NCBI RefSeq assembly: GCF_014649875.1
Contig: NZ_BMTW01000007.1
Location: 80,818-144,817 of the forward strand
Direction of reading: 5' to 3'
Length of the DNA stretch: 64,000 bases
From: Streptomyces rubiginosohelvolus
GTDB taxonomy: Bacteria; Actinomycetota; Actinomycetes; Streptomycetales; Streptomycetaceae
Shown here: positions 37,045 to 44,990 of the stretch, in pieces
Numbering within the stretch: position 1 is the first letter of the stretch
Layout of the letters: every line of letters begins with the position of its first letter
The notes under the pieces: generated by a model
What the model saw: the letters and a program-made list of their open reading frames with translations, nothing else
Databases searched by the model: none
What the model was told of the DNA's origin: nothing
Made by a program: the position numbers and the translations under genes

Positions 37045-37530
37045 TCAGACAACCACTTCGACGCCCTCGCCCGGGGGATTACCTGACGCCCGTTCGGACT
37101 CCAGAGCGTTCTGAAGGATCACCACAGCGGCAGCCTGGTCGATGACAGACCGGCCCTTCTTGGACTTCACGCCCGAGGCGCGCATGCCCTGGGCCGCCGT
37201 CACTGTGGTCATCCTCTCGTCCACCAGTCGCACCGGAACCGGCGCGATCGACCGGGCGAACGTCTGCGCGAACTCCCGGACCTTGGCGGCCGCGGGGCCC
37301 TCGCCGCCGCCGAGGGAGCGCGGCAGGCCGAGGATGACCTCGATCGGCTCGTACTCCTCGACGATCTGGCGGAGCCGCCGGTGGGCGGCCGGGACATCGC
37401 GTCCCGGCACGGTCTCCACCGGCGTGGCCAGGATCCCGTCGGGGTCGCACGAGGCGACCCCGATCCGGGCGTCCCCGACGTCGACGGCGAGCCGTCGGCC
37501 GCGGCGCATCGCGGTCATCCCGCTCGTCAC
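37045..37530 (-). CDS. ruvX: RuvX/YqgF family Holliday-junction resolvase-like nuclease
   Basis: RNase H-fold protein of the YqgF family, linked to 16S rRNA 5' maturation and possibly junction resolution. The acidic residues are in LAVDVGDARIG, DERMTT and DQAAAVVIL; the LGLPRSL motif is also present. It is 161 residues long. The GTG start overlaps the alaS stop by 4 nt; ATGs at codons 5 and 8 are alternatives. Confidence 0.93.
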   Translation of the reverse strand: MTSGMTAMRRGRRLAVDVGDARIGVASCDPDGILATPVETVPGRDVPAAHRRLRQIVEEYEPIEVILGLPRSLGGGEGPAAAKVREFAQTFARSIAPVPVRLVDERMTTVTAAQGMRASGVKSKKGRSVIDQAAAVVILQNALESERASGNPPGEGVEVVV

Positions 37531-40196
37531 GCCGTCTCGGTGACGAGGCGTTCGACCGCGGCGACGGCGTCGCCGATCGCGGCCGGGTTCGTGCCGCCGC
37601 CCTGGGCGACGTCCGGCTTGCCGCCGCCACCGCCGCCGAGGGTCTTGGCGGCCGTACGCACGAGGTCACCGGCCTTGAGACCGCGCTCGCGGGCGGCCTC
37701 GTTGGTGGCGATGACGGTGAGCGGGCGGCCGTTGGCCGTGGTGAACAGGGCCACGACGGCCGCGCGGCCGCCCTGGATGCGGCCCCGCACGTCCAGGACC
37801 AGCTTGCGCAGGTCGTCGGCGGAGGTGCCGTCGGGGACCTGGCCGGTGACCAGGGCGACGCCGCGGACGTCCTTGGCGGACTCGACGAGCCCGGCGGCGG
37901 CCGCGAGGACCTTCTCCGCGCGGAACTTCTCGATCTCCTTCTCGGCGTCCTTCAGCTTGCCGAGCATGCCCGCGATCTTCTCGGGCAGCTCCTCGGGACG
38001 GCCCTTGACCAGCTCCTGGAGCTGGGCGACGACCGTGTGCTCCTTGGCGAGGAAGTTGTACGCGTCCACGCCGACCAGGGCCTCGATGCGGCGCACGCCG
38101 GAACCGATGGAGGACTCGCCCAGCAGCTTCACCAGACCCAGCTGGGCGGTGTTGCCGACGTGGGTGCCGCCGCACAGCTCCTTGGAGAAGTCGCCGATGG
38201 TGACGACGCGGACCCGCTCGCCGTACTTCTCGCCGAACTCGGCGATGGCGCCCTGCTTCTTGGCCTCGTCGATGGACATGACCTCGGCCTGGACGTCGAG
38301 TTCCCGCGAGAGGACCTCGTTGATCCGCTGCTCGACGTCGGTGAGGACCGTGCCGGGGACGGCGGCGGGCGAACCGAAGTCGAAGCGGAAGCGGCCCGGG
38401 GAGTTCTCGGAGCCGGCCTGGGCGGCCGTCGGGCCGAGCGCGTCGCGCAGTGCCTGGTGCGTGAGGTGCGTGGCGCTGTGGGCGCGGGCGATGGCCCGGC
38501 GGCGGGTGTTGTCGATGGAGGCGAAGACGGAGGCTCCGACCGTCACCTCGCCGACCTGGACGACGCCCTTGTGGACGTGGACGCCGGGGACCGGCTTCTG
38601 GACGTCGCGGATCTCGATCACGGCGCCGGTGTCGAGCCGGATGCGGCCGGTGTCGGCGAGCTGGCCGCCGCCCTCGGCGTAGAAGGGGGTGCGGTCGAGG
38701 ACGACCTCGACCTCGTCGCCCTCGGTGGCGGCGGGCGAGGGCAGGCCGTCGACCAGCAGACCGACGATGGTGGACTCGCCCGCGGTGGAGGTGTAGCCGG
38801 TGAACTCGGTGGCGCCGGCGGTGTCGGCGACCTCGCGGTAGGCGGAGAGGTCGGCGTGACCGGTCTTCTTGGCGCGGGCGTCGGCCTTGGCCTTGTCGCG
38901 CTGCTCCTGCATGAGGCGGCGGAAGCCGTCCTCGTCCACGGAGAGCCCCTGCTCGGCGGCCATCTCCAGGGTGAGGTCGATCGGGAAACCCCAGGTGTCG
39001 TGGAGCAGGAACGCCTTGTCCCCGGCGAGGACCTGGCCGCCGGCGGCCTTGGTCTCGGTGACGGCGGTCTCCAGGATGTTGGTGCCGCCCTTGAGGGCCT
39101 TGAGGAAGGCGGCCTCCTCGGCGAGCGCGACCGTCTCGATGCGCTTGCGGTCGGTGATCAGCTCCGGGTACTGGAGCCCCATCGTGTTGATCACGACGTC
39201 CACCAGCTCGTTGACGACGGAGCCGGTGGCGCCCATCAGACGCATGTTGCGGATGGCGCGGCGCATGATGCGGCGCAGCACGTAGCCGCGGCCCTCGTTG
39301 CCGGGGGTGACGCCGTCGCCGATGAGCATCACCGACGTACGGATGTGGTCGGCGACGACGCGGAGCGAGACGTCCGTGGACTTCTCGGCGCCGTAGCGGA
39401 CGCCGGTCAGCTCAGTGGCCTTGTCCATGACGACGCGCAGGGTGTCGGTCTCGTACATGTTCTGCACGCCCTGGAGGATCATCGCCAGGCGTTCGAGGCC
39501 GAGACCGGTGTCGATGTTCTTGGACGGCAGGTCCCCGAGGATCGGGAAGTCCTCCTTGCCGTCGCCCGCGCCGCGCTCGTACTGCATGAAGACCAGGTTC
39601 CAGATCTCCACGTACCGCTCGTCGTTGACGGCCGGGCCGCCCTCGACGCCGAACTCGGGGCCGCGGTCGTAGTTGATCTCCGAGCAGGGGCCGCAGGGTC
39701 CGGGGACGCCCATGGACCAGAAGTTGTCCTTCTTGCCCAGGCGCTGGATGCGCTCGGCGGGGACGCCGATCTTGTCGCGCCAGATGGCCTCGGCCTCGTC
39801 GTCGTCGAGGTAGACGGTGATCCAGAGCTTCTCGGGGTCGAGGCCGTAGCCGCCGTCCTCGACGGAGTTGGTCAGGGCCTCCCAGGCGAGCTGGATGGCC
39901 CCTTCCTTGAAGTAGTCCCCGAAGGAGAAGTTGCCGCACATCTGGAAGAAGGTGCCGTGGCGGGTGGTCTTGCCGACCTCTTCGATGTCCGGCGTACGCA
40001 CGCACTTCTGCACGCTGGTGACGCGCGGGGCGGGCGGCTTGACCTCGCCGAGGAAGTACGGCTTGAAGGGGACCATGCCCGCGGGGACCAGCAGCAGAGT
40101 CGGGTCGTCCGCGATGAGCGACGCCGAAGGCACGGCAGTGTGACCGCGCTCCTCGAAGAAGCTCAGCCAGCGGCGGCGAATTTCAGCCGACTCCAT
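37527..40196 (-). CDS. alaS: Alanyl-tRNA synthetase
   Basis: Charges tRNA-Ala. The 889-residue chain has the class II catalytic core (about 1-450), the editing domain with the zinc ligands His573 and His577 (HSATH) and Cys675 and His679 (CGGTH), and the C-Ala domain ending in GGGGGGKPDVAQGGG. The ATG overlaps the preceding gene stop by 1 nt. It is in a unit with two small membrane-associated proteins upstream and ruvX, mltG and aroE downstream. Confidence 0.97.
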   Translation of the reverse strand: MESAEIRRRWLSFFEERGHTAVPSASLIADDPTLLLVPAGMVPFKPYFLGEVKPPAPRVTSVQKCVRTPDIEEVGKTTRHGTFFQMCGNFSFGDYFKEGAIQLAWEALTNSVEDGGYGLDPEKLWITVYLDDDEAEAIWRDKIGVPAERIQRLGKKDNFWSMGVPGPCGPCSEINYDRGPEFGVEGGPAVNDERYVEIWNLVFMQYERGAGDGKEDFPILGDLPSKNIDTGLGLERLAMILQGVQNMYETDTLRVVMDKATELTGVRYGAEKSTDVSLRVVADHIRTSVMLIGDGVTPGNEGRGYVLRRIMRRAIRNMRLMGATGSVVNELVDVVINTMGLQYPELITDRKRIETVALAEEAAFLKALKGGTNILETAVTETKAAGGQVLAGDKAFLLHDTWGFPIDLTLEMAAEQGLSVDEDGFRRLMQEQRDKAKADARAKKTGHADLSAYREVADTAGATEFTGYTSTAGESTIVGLLVDGLPSPAATEGDEVEVVLDRTPFYAEGGGQLADTGRIRLDTGAVIEIRDVQKPVPGVHVHKGVVQVGEVTVGASVFASIDNTRRRAIARAHSATHLTHQALRDALGPTAAQAGSENSPGRFRFDFGSPAAVPGTVLTDVEQRINEVLSRELDVQAEVMSIDEAKKQGAIAEFGEKYGERVRVVTIGDFSKELCGGTHVGNTAQLGLVKLLGESSIGSGVRRIEALVGVDAYNFLAKEHTVVAQLQELVKGRPEELPEKIAGMLGKLKDAEKEIEKFRAEKVLAAAAGLVESAKDVRGVALVTGQVPDGTSADDLRKLVLDVRGRIQGGRAAVVALFTTANGRPLTVIATNEAARERGLKAGDLVRTAAKTLGGGGGGKPDVAQGGGTNPAAIGDAVAAVERLVTETA

Positions 40197-40543
40197 CAGT
40201 GGTCCTCATTCCGGTTGTTCGATTTGTAGGGAAGCTTGCGGTACGTGTTCGGGCGCGCGGCGGGTTCGGGCGCTTCGACGGCCCAGTGCCGCTGCACGGG
40301 AAGGTCCGGGTCGGCCGGGGCCTCCAGGCCGAGGGCGCCGCCCAGTTCGGCTTCGCGCCGGACCATGCCCTCCCGTACGTCGAGGGCGAAGTCCTTGAGC
40401 TTGTGACCGGTCTCGATCGCCTTGTCCGCGGCCTGCGCCGCGAGGCTTTCGGGGGTCAGCTGCTTGAGCTTGCGGTTGACCTTGGTGGTGGCCCACACAC
40501 CGGCGGCTGCGCCGGCGGTGAACCAGAACGTGCGGCGGAACAT
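40196..40543 (-). CDS. DUF6167-type small protein
   Basis: A 115-residue protein of a Streptomyces family of unknown function. It has a short hydrophobic N-terminus (about 5-20, FWFTAGAAAGVWATTKV) that may anchor it to the membrane, then a helical, charged region (KLKQLTPESLAAQAADKAIETGHKLKDF). The sequence is conserved next to alaS, and the stop overlaps alaS by one base. No function can be assigned. Confidence 0.8.
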   Translation of the reverse strand: MFRRTFWFTAGAAAGVWATTKVNRKLKQLTPESLAAQAADKAIETGHKLKDFALDVREGMVRREAELGGALGLEAPADPDLPVQRHWAVEAPEPAARPNTYRKLPYKSNNRNEDH

Positions 40544-40550
40544 CGCTCGA

Positions 40551-41027
40551 TCAGTCCTTCTGTCCGCGGGCGTTTCGGCGTTCGCGCCTGCGTTCGCGCG
40601 CCGAGGGTACGGTCCGGCCGACGATCACCGTACGGCGGGCGGAGCCACGGCCCCGCGCCGGGTCCGGTTCGGGCTCGGGGGCGGTGCGGCGGCCGAGCGC
40701 CTGCCGTACGCCGTAGCCGAAGGCGGCGACCTTGACGAGAGGGCCGCCGAAGGTGGAGGCGACGGTGGTGGAGAGCGCGGAGGCGTTGGAGGTGACCTCC
40801 TGGACGTCGCTCGCGATGGCGTCGACCTTGTCCAGCTGGGTCTGCGCGGAGCGCACCGTCGCCGAGGCGTCGGCCAGCAGCGGAACGGCCTGTTCGGTCA
40901 CGTCCGCGACGAGTTTGGTGGTCGCCCTGAGCGTCTGGGCGAGCCTCACCAGCACCACGGCGAGGAACGAGACCAGGATCGCCCAGAAGACGGCCACGAG
41001 GATCCCGGCCACCTCTCCACCGGACAC
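40551..41027 (-). CDS. DUF948 membrane protein
   Basis: A 158-residue protein with one N-terminal membrane helix (about 5-28, GILVAVFWAILVSFLAVVLVRLA), then a long amphipathic helix (about 30-95) typical of DUF948, and a basic C-terminal tail (SARERRRERRNARGQ). Related proteins are general-stress-associated. The GTG start giving VSGGEVAGILV is the one that places the membrane helix at the N-terminus; the frame is open 17 codons further up. It heads the alaS unit. Confidence 0.82.
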   Translation of the reverse strand: MSGGEVAGILVAVFWAILVSFLAVVLVRLAQTLRATTKLVADVTEQAVPLLADASATVRSAQTQLDKVDAIASDVQEVTSNASALSTTVASTFGGPLVKVAAFGYGVRQALGRRTAPEPEPDPARGRGSARRTVIVGRTVPSARERRRERRNARGQKD

Positions 41028-41193
41028 AGTGCACCGCTCTCTGCTTGTCGATCGGCCCCTTCGGGGGCTTGTCTCCATCGGTGCCGCCCGGCTGCCGCCC
41101 GCGCGCCCGATCGTCGTCCCACGAGCCTATCGCGCCGCGCATCTCCTCCCCTACCGCATTCCCCGCGGGCCGGGCGGGAGTTGTCCGGCGAGA

Positions 41194-41223
41194 TTGTACG
41201 GAGAGCTTTCAAGCCAGTACGCT
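41194..41223 (+). promoter_or_regulatory. Promoter of the STAND ATPase gene, probably leaderless
   Basis: TTGTAC and TACGCT are 18 nt apart. The -10 box ends nine nt before the ATG, so transcription should start at or within a few bases of the start codon. No ribosome site precedes the ATG, which fits a leaderless mRNA. Confidence 0.5.
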
Positions 41224-41232
41224 CCGTGTTTC

Positions 41233-43446
41233 ATGCGACGCCTGCAGGACCCCTGCCCGAACCCCGATGATCCCGACGCCCGTCCCGTGGCGGCGCCCGG
41301 CAACCTCCCGGCCGAACTGACGAGGTTCGTGGGCCGCGAGGGCGAACTGGCCGAGCTGGACGGGCTGTTGGAGGAGTCCCGGCTCGTCACCGTCGCCGGA
41401 GTGGCGGGGGTGGGCAAGACCCGGTGCGTCATCCGGGTCGCCGCGCTCCGGGAGAAACGGTACTGCGACGGGGTTCTTCTGGCCGAGCTGTCCACCGTCC
41501 GCGATGCCGACCTGCTGGAACACGCCCTGATCGACGCCCTGGGGCTGGCCGATCACACCAGCCGGCCGCCGCGCGCCGTCCTCGTCGAACACCTCCGCGA
41601 GCGCCGGACCCTGCTGGTGATCGACGGCTTCGAGCATCTCGTCGACGCCTGTGCCGGCCTCGTCACCGAGCTGCTGCGCCGGGCCCCGGGCCTCCAGGTC
41701 CTCGCGGCCGGGCGCTGCCCGCTGCGGGTGGACGGGGAGCGGACGTACCCGCTCGCCCCGATGTCCGACGGGGACGCGGTGGAGCTCTTCACCGAACGGG
41801 CGCGCGGGGTGCGGCCGGGCTGGGCCCCCGCGGCGGACGAGCAGGCGGCCGTGCTGGAGCTCTGCCACCGCCTCGACGGCATTCCGCTCGCCCTGGAGCT
41901 GGCGGCCGGGCGGCTGCGCGCCCTCTCGGTGGAGCAGGTGCTGCTGCGCCTCGACGACCGGTTCCGGCTGCTGACCGGCGGCCGTCGCGGTGCGCCGCCG
42001 CGCCATCAGACGCTGCGGACGGCGATCGGCTGGAGCCATGAGCTGTGCACACCCGAGCAGCGGCTGCTGTGGGCGCGGCTCTCGGTGTTCGCCGGGCAGT
42101 TCGACCTGGAGGCCGCCGAGTACATCTGCGGCGGGACGGATCTGCCGGCCGACGCGGTGCTCGATGTGCTGGACGAGCTGATCGCGCAGTCGGTGGTGGA
42201 GCGCGAGGACGGCCCGGCCGGGGCCCGCTACCGGCTGCTGGACACGGTCAGCGAGTACGGGGCGCAGTGGCTGGCGGCGACCGGGGACGCCCAGCGGCTG
42301 CGGCACCGGCACCGGGACTGGTTCCTGGGGCTCGCGACCTGGTGCGAGCTGGACTGGTTCAGTCCGCGCCAGGCGGAGGTGGCGGCGCGGATCGACAGCG
42401 AACTGCCCAATCTTCGCCGGGCGATGGAATGTTCGATGGAGAGCCCCGACGAGGTGCATCTCGCGCAGCACCTGGCGGGCACCCTCTGGTTCTACTGGAC
42501 CGGCTGCGGGCGGCTGTCCGAGGGCCGGCACTGGCTGGACCACGTCCTGGAGGAGCCGACCCCGCACGACGCCGCCCGGCTGAAGGTGCTGTGGGTGCTG
42601 GGCTATGTGGCGGTGCTCCAGGGCGACGCGGTGGGCGCGATCTCGGCGCTCCAGGAGTGCCGGGAGGAGGCCGAGCGCTGCGGGGACGCGACGGCACTGG
42701 CGTACGCGGTGCACCGCACGGGGTGTCTGGCGATCGTGACGGACGACATGCCGCGCGCCGAGGAGCTGCTGCGCGAGGCGCTCGGCCGGTACCGCGAGGT
42801 CGGCGAGCTCAACAGCAACGTCCTGATGGCGCAGGTGGAGCTGGCCATGGCGGTGGCGTTCCTCGGCGATCTGGACGCGGCGGCGGTGATCTGCGACGAG
42901 GTCCGGGAGATCTGCGAGGACCACGGGGAGCGGTGGGCGCTGGCGTACGCGCTGTACGTCCTGGCGTACGCGGCGCTGCGGCGGGGGCGGCCGGCCCGGG
43001 CGCGGCAGATGCTGGGTGAGTGCCTGACGATCGGCCGGACGTTCAACGACCTGCTGGGCACGGTGCTGTCGCTGGAGCTGCTGGCGCTGGTGACGGCGGT
43101 GGAGGGGGACGCCGGGGAGGCCGCCGTGCTCCAGGGCGCGGCGGAGGGCATCTGGCCGTCGGTGGGTCTGCAGCTGTTCGGCTCGGCGTTCTACGGGCGG
43201 CCGCGGGTGGAGTGCGAGGAGCGGGTGCGCCGGGAGCTGGGGAACGCGGCGTACGAGGAGGGGCTGGGGGCGGGCCGACGGCTGGATCCGGCCACGGCGG
43301 TCGACCGGGCCCTGGCCGGTGGCGGACCGGGCGCGCCGGGGGGCGCGCCGTGCGGGGGCGGGGTGCCGGCGCCGGGCGGGCCCGGGGGAACGCGAAGGCC
43401 CGCCGCCTCCCGGATGACAGGGAGGGGCGGGCCGGAGCGCTGGTGA
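41233..43446 (+). CDS. STAND-type ATPase with TPR-like repeats (AfsR/LuxR-regulator-like, no DNA-binding domain)
   Basis: A 737-residue signalling ATPase resembling the NB-ARC and repeat parts of AfsR-type and LAL regulators. Order: FVGREGELAELDGLL (about 32-46), Walker A GVAGVGKT (56-63), a Walker B-like LLVIDGFEHL, the GIPLALELAAGRL sensor motif, a winged-helix region, then helical TPR-like repeats (about 330-680). Neither an N-terminal SARP nor a C-terminal LuxR helix-turn-helix is present, so it may act through protein contacts. The last 45 residues are Gly/Pro/Arg-rich and overlap the rpsD terminator. Single plus-strand gene, apparently leaderless. The start is the only in-frame ATG before the GRE motif. 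Confidence 0.87.
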   Translation: MRRLQDPCPNPDDPDARPVAAPGNLPAELTRFVGREGELAELDGLLEESRLVTVAGVAGVGKTRCVIRVAALREKRYCDGVLLAELSTVRDADLLEHALIDALGLADHTSRPPRAVLVEHLRERRTLLVIDGFEHLVDACAGLVTELLRRAPGLQVLAAGRCPLRVDGERTYPLAPMSDGDAVELFTERARGVRPGWAPAADEQAAVLELCHRLDGIPLALELAAGRLRALSVEQVLLRLDDRFRLLTGGRRGAPPRHQTLRTAIGWSHELCTPEQRLLWARLSVFAGQFDLEAAEYICGGTDLPADAVLDVLDELIAQSVVEREDGPAGARYRLLDTVSEYGAQWLAATGDAQRLRHRHRDWFLGLATWCELDWFSPRQAEVAARIDSELPNLRRAMECSMESPDEVHLAQHLAGTLWFYWTGCGRLSEGRHWLDHVLEEPTPHDAARLKVLWVLGYVAVLQGDAVGAISALQECREEAERCGDATALAYAVHRTGCLAIVTDDMPRAEELLREALGRYREVGELNSNVLMAQVELAMAVAFLGDLDAAAVICDEVREICEDHGERWALAYALYVLAYAALRRGRPARARQMLGECLTIGRTFNDLLGTVLSLELLALVTAVEGDAGEAAVLQGAAEGIWPSVGLQLFGSAFYGRPRVECEERVRRELGNAAYEEGLGAGRRLDPATAVDRALAGGGPGAPGGAPCGGGVPAPGGPGGTRRPAASRMTGRGGPERW
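43397..43433 (-). terminator. rpsD terminator inside the STAND ATPase 3' end
   Basis: GGCCCGCC-G-CCTCCC pairs with GGGAGG-GGCGGGCC (14 bp with one bulged base), followed by a T-rich stretch on the minus strand. It lies 31 nt after the rpsD stop and inside the coding end of the convergent ATPase gene. Confidence 0.75.
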
Positions 43447-43463
43447 GAGCGGCTACGCCTGGA

Positions 43464-44078
43464 TCAGCGGGCGTAGTACTCGACGACGAGCTGCTCGTCG
43501 CAGATCACCGGGATCTCCTTGCGGTTCGGGTCCCGGTCCAGGCGGAAGGCCAGGGCCTTCAGGTTCACCTGGAGGTAGCGCGGGGTCTCACCCTCGGTGT
43601 CGTAACCACCCTCGCGGGCCACCTGGAAGGGGACCTTGGAGCGGCTGCGCTCGCGGACCTGGACGATGTCGTCCGGGCGCACGCGGAAGGACGGCTTGTC
43701 GACCTTGCCACCGTTGACCTCGATGTGGCCATGGACGACCATCTGACGGGCCTGGTAGATGGTGCGGGCGATGCCCGAACGCAGGACCAGGGCGTCGAGA
43801 CGGCGCTCGAGCTCGACGACCAGCGCCTCGCCCGTCTTGCCTTCGGCCTTCTTGGCGCGGTCGTAGGCGCGCGCCATCTGGCGCTCGCTGATGTCGTACT
43901 GCGCACGCAGGCGCTGCTTCTCCAGCAGACGGACCTTGTAGTCCGAGTTCTGCTTGCGGCCACGGCCGTGCTCACCCGGCGGGTACGGACGAGCTTCGAA
44001 GTACTTGACAGCCTTGGGCGTCAGGGCGATGCCGAGGGCACGCGACTTCTTGACCTTGGGACGCGACTGGTTAGGCAC
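43464..44078 (-). CDS. rpsD: 30S ribosomal protein S4
   Basis: Primary 16S rRNA-binding protein that nucleates 30S assembly. The 204-residue sequence has the S4 RNA-binding domain at about 95-155 (RRLDALVLRSGIARTIYQARQMV). It contains no N-terminal zinc cysteines, so this is the zinc-free (C-minus) form; a zinc-containing paralogue, if any, would be elsewhere. The GTG start has GGAGGT and GGAG upstream. It is monocistronic, and its promoter must lie at or beyond the divergent iron box, within the start of the DUF2470 gene. Confidence 0.97.
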   Translation of the reverse strand: MPNQSRPKVKKSRALGIALTPKAVKYFEARPYPPGEHGRGRKQNSDYKVRLLEKQRLRAQYDISERQMARAYDRAKKAEGKTGEALVVELERRLDALVLRSGIARTIYQARQMVVHGHIEVNGGKVDKPSFRVRPDDIVQVRERSRSKVPFQVAREGGYDTEGETPRYLQVNLKALAFRLDRDPNRKEIPVICDEQLVVEYYAR

Positions 44079-44101
44079 GTTCTCCAGACCTCCGTTGTAG
44101 G

Positions 44102-44120
44102 TTAGGTTAGGCTTACCTTA
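44102..44120 (+). promoter_or_regulatory. Iron box (DmdR/IdeR type)
   Basis: TTAGGTTAGGCTTACCTTA agrees with the Streptomyces iron box (TTAGGTTAGGCT(C/A)ACCTAA) at 17 of 19 positions. It ends 14 nt before the DUF2470 ATG and lies 24 nt upstream of the divergent rpsD start. An iron-loaded DmdR-type repressor bound here should shut off the DUF2470 gene. Confidence 0.75.
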
Positions 44121-44134
44121 CTCAAGGAGATCGC

Positions 44135-44971
44135 ATGTCTCGCCCTGGGAACACCACTCACGTCACGGACAGCACAGACAGCGGCAGCACCTCAGAGGAG
44201 GATGCTGCTACGACGGAAGGCCGATCAGATCGTGGTCAGCCGCGTCCCAGCGGGCTAGAAAACACTCGGATGCCGTCAGCAGCCGAGCGCACACGAACTC
44301 TCGTACAGAGTACCTGCTCCGCGCTGCTGGTCGTACCGGGGCTCGATCTGGCCCGCGCCGAACCCCTGGTCCCGGACAGCCGGAGCGTGGGACCCGAGGG
44401 CGATGTGTTCCTCGAATTCCCCGCGGATTCCCCGGCCGTTCGGGCCGCGACGCACGCGCAGGGCGACGAGCTGACCGCCGTGCTGGAGATCACGGACGTC
44501 GCTCCGGTCTCCGTACCGCACCGGATCCGCGGCCGCGCCTGGATCTCCGGCTGGCTCACCTCCGTCCCCGGCATCGCCGCGCCCGGCCGGATGATGCTGC
44601 GTCTGGAGTTCGGCGAGGCGTACGTGGACGACCTCTGGGGCGCCGAGGACATCGAGCCGGAGGACTTCCGCGACGCGGCCCCCGACCCGCTGGTCCTCCA
44701 CGAGGCGGAGCTGCTCCAGCACCTGGCCTCCGCCCACGACGAGCAGATGCGCACGCTGTGCGGCCTGCTGGGCGAGCGGACCGCCCGGGGCCTGGCGCCG
44801 AACCAGCCGGGCGCGGTGCCCGTGGCGCTGGACCGCTTCGGGCTGCGGGTGCGCTTCATCGAGAGCAGGGACGCGTGCTTCGACGCCCGCTTCGAGTTCC
44901 CCGAGCCGGTGCGGGACGTCACCGAGCTGCGCCGCGCCATGCACACCCTCTTCGAGGCGGCCGCGTCCTGA
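44135..44971 (+). CDS. DUF2470 protein, probably iron-regulated (haem/flavin split-barrel type)
   Basis: A 278-residue protein. After a 45-residue Ser/Thr/Asp-rich leader, residues about 46-165 look like a flavin-reductase-type split barrel, and about 190-275 form a DUF2470 domain (ELLQHLASAHDEQMRTL, DRFGLRVRF, ELRRAMHTLF). This combination is found in HugZ-type haem-utilisation proteins and in many uncharacterised actinobacterial proteins. The ATG has a perfect AAGGAG five nt upstream, directly behind an iron box, which supports a role in iron or haem economy (inference). It is a single plus-strand gene; its stop faces rarA. Confidence 0.8.
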   Translation: MSRPGNTTHVTDSTDSGSTSEEDAATTEGRSDRGQPRPSGLENTRMPSAAERTRTLVQSTCSALLVVPGLDLARAEPLVPDSRSVGPEGDVFLEFPADSPAVRAATHAQGDELTAVLEITDVAPVSVPHRIRGRAWISGWLTSVPGIAAPGRMMLRLEFGEAYVDDLWGAEDIEPEDFRDAAPDPLVLHEAELLQHLASAHDEQMRTLCGLLGERTARGLAPNQPGAVPVALDRFGLRVRFIESRDACFDARFEFPEPVRDVTELRRAMHTLFEAAAS

Positions 44972-44990
44972 CCGGCCGGCTCGAGGCCCC

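Noticed and set aside
40550..41027. T-box or other tRNA-sensing leader for alaS
   Set aside because: alaS is an internal gene that overlaps the gene before it by one base, so it has no leader of its own.
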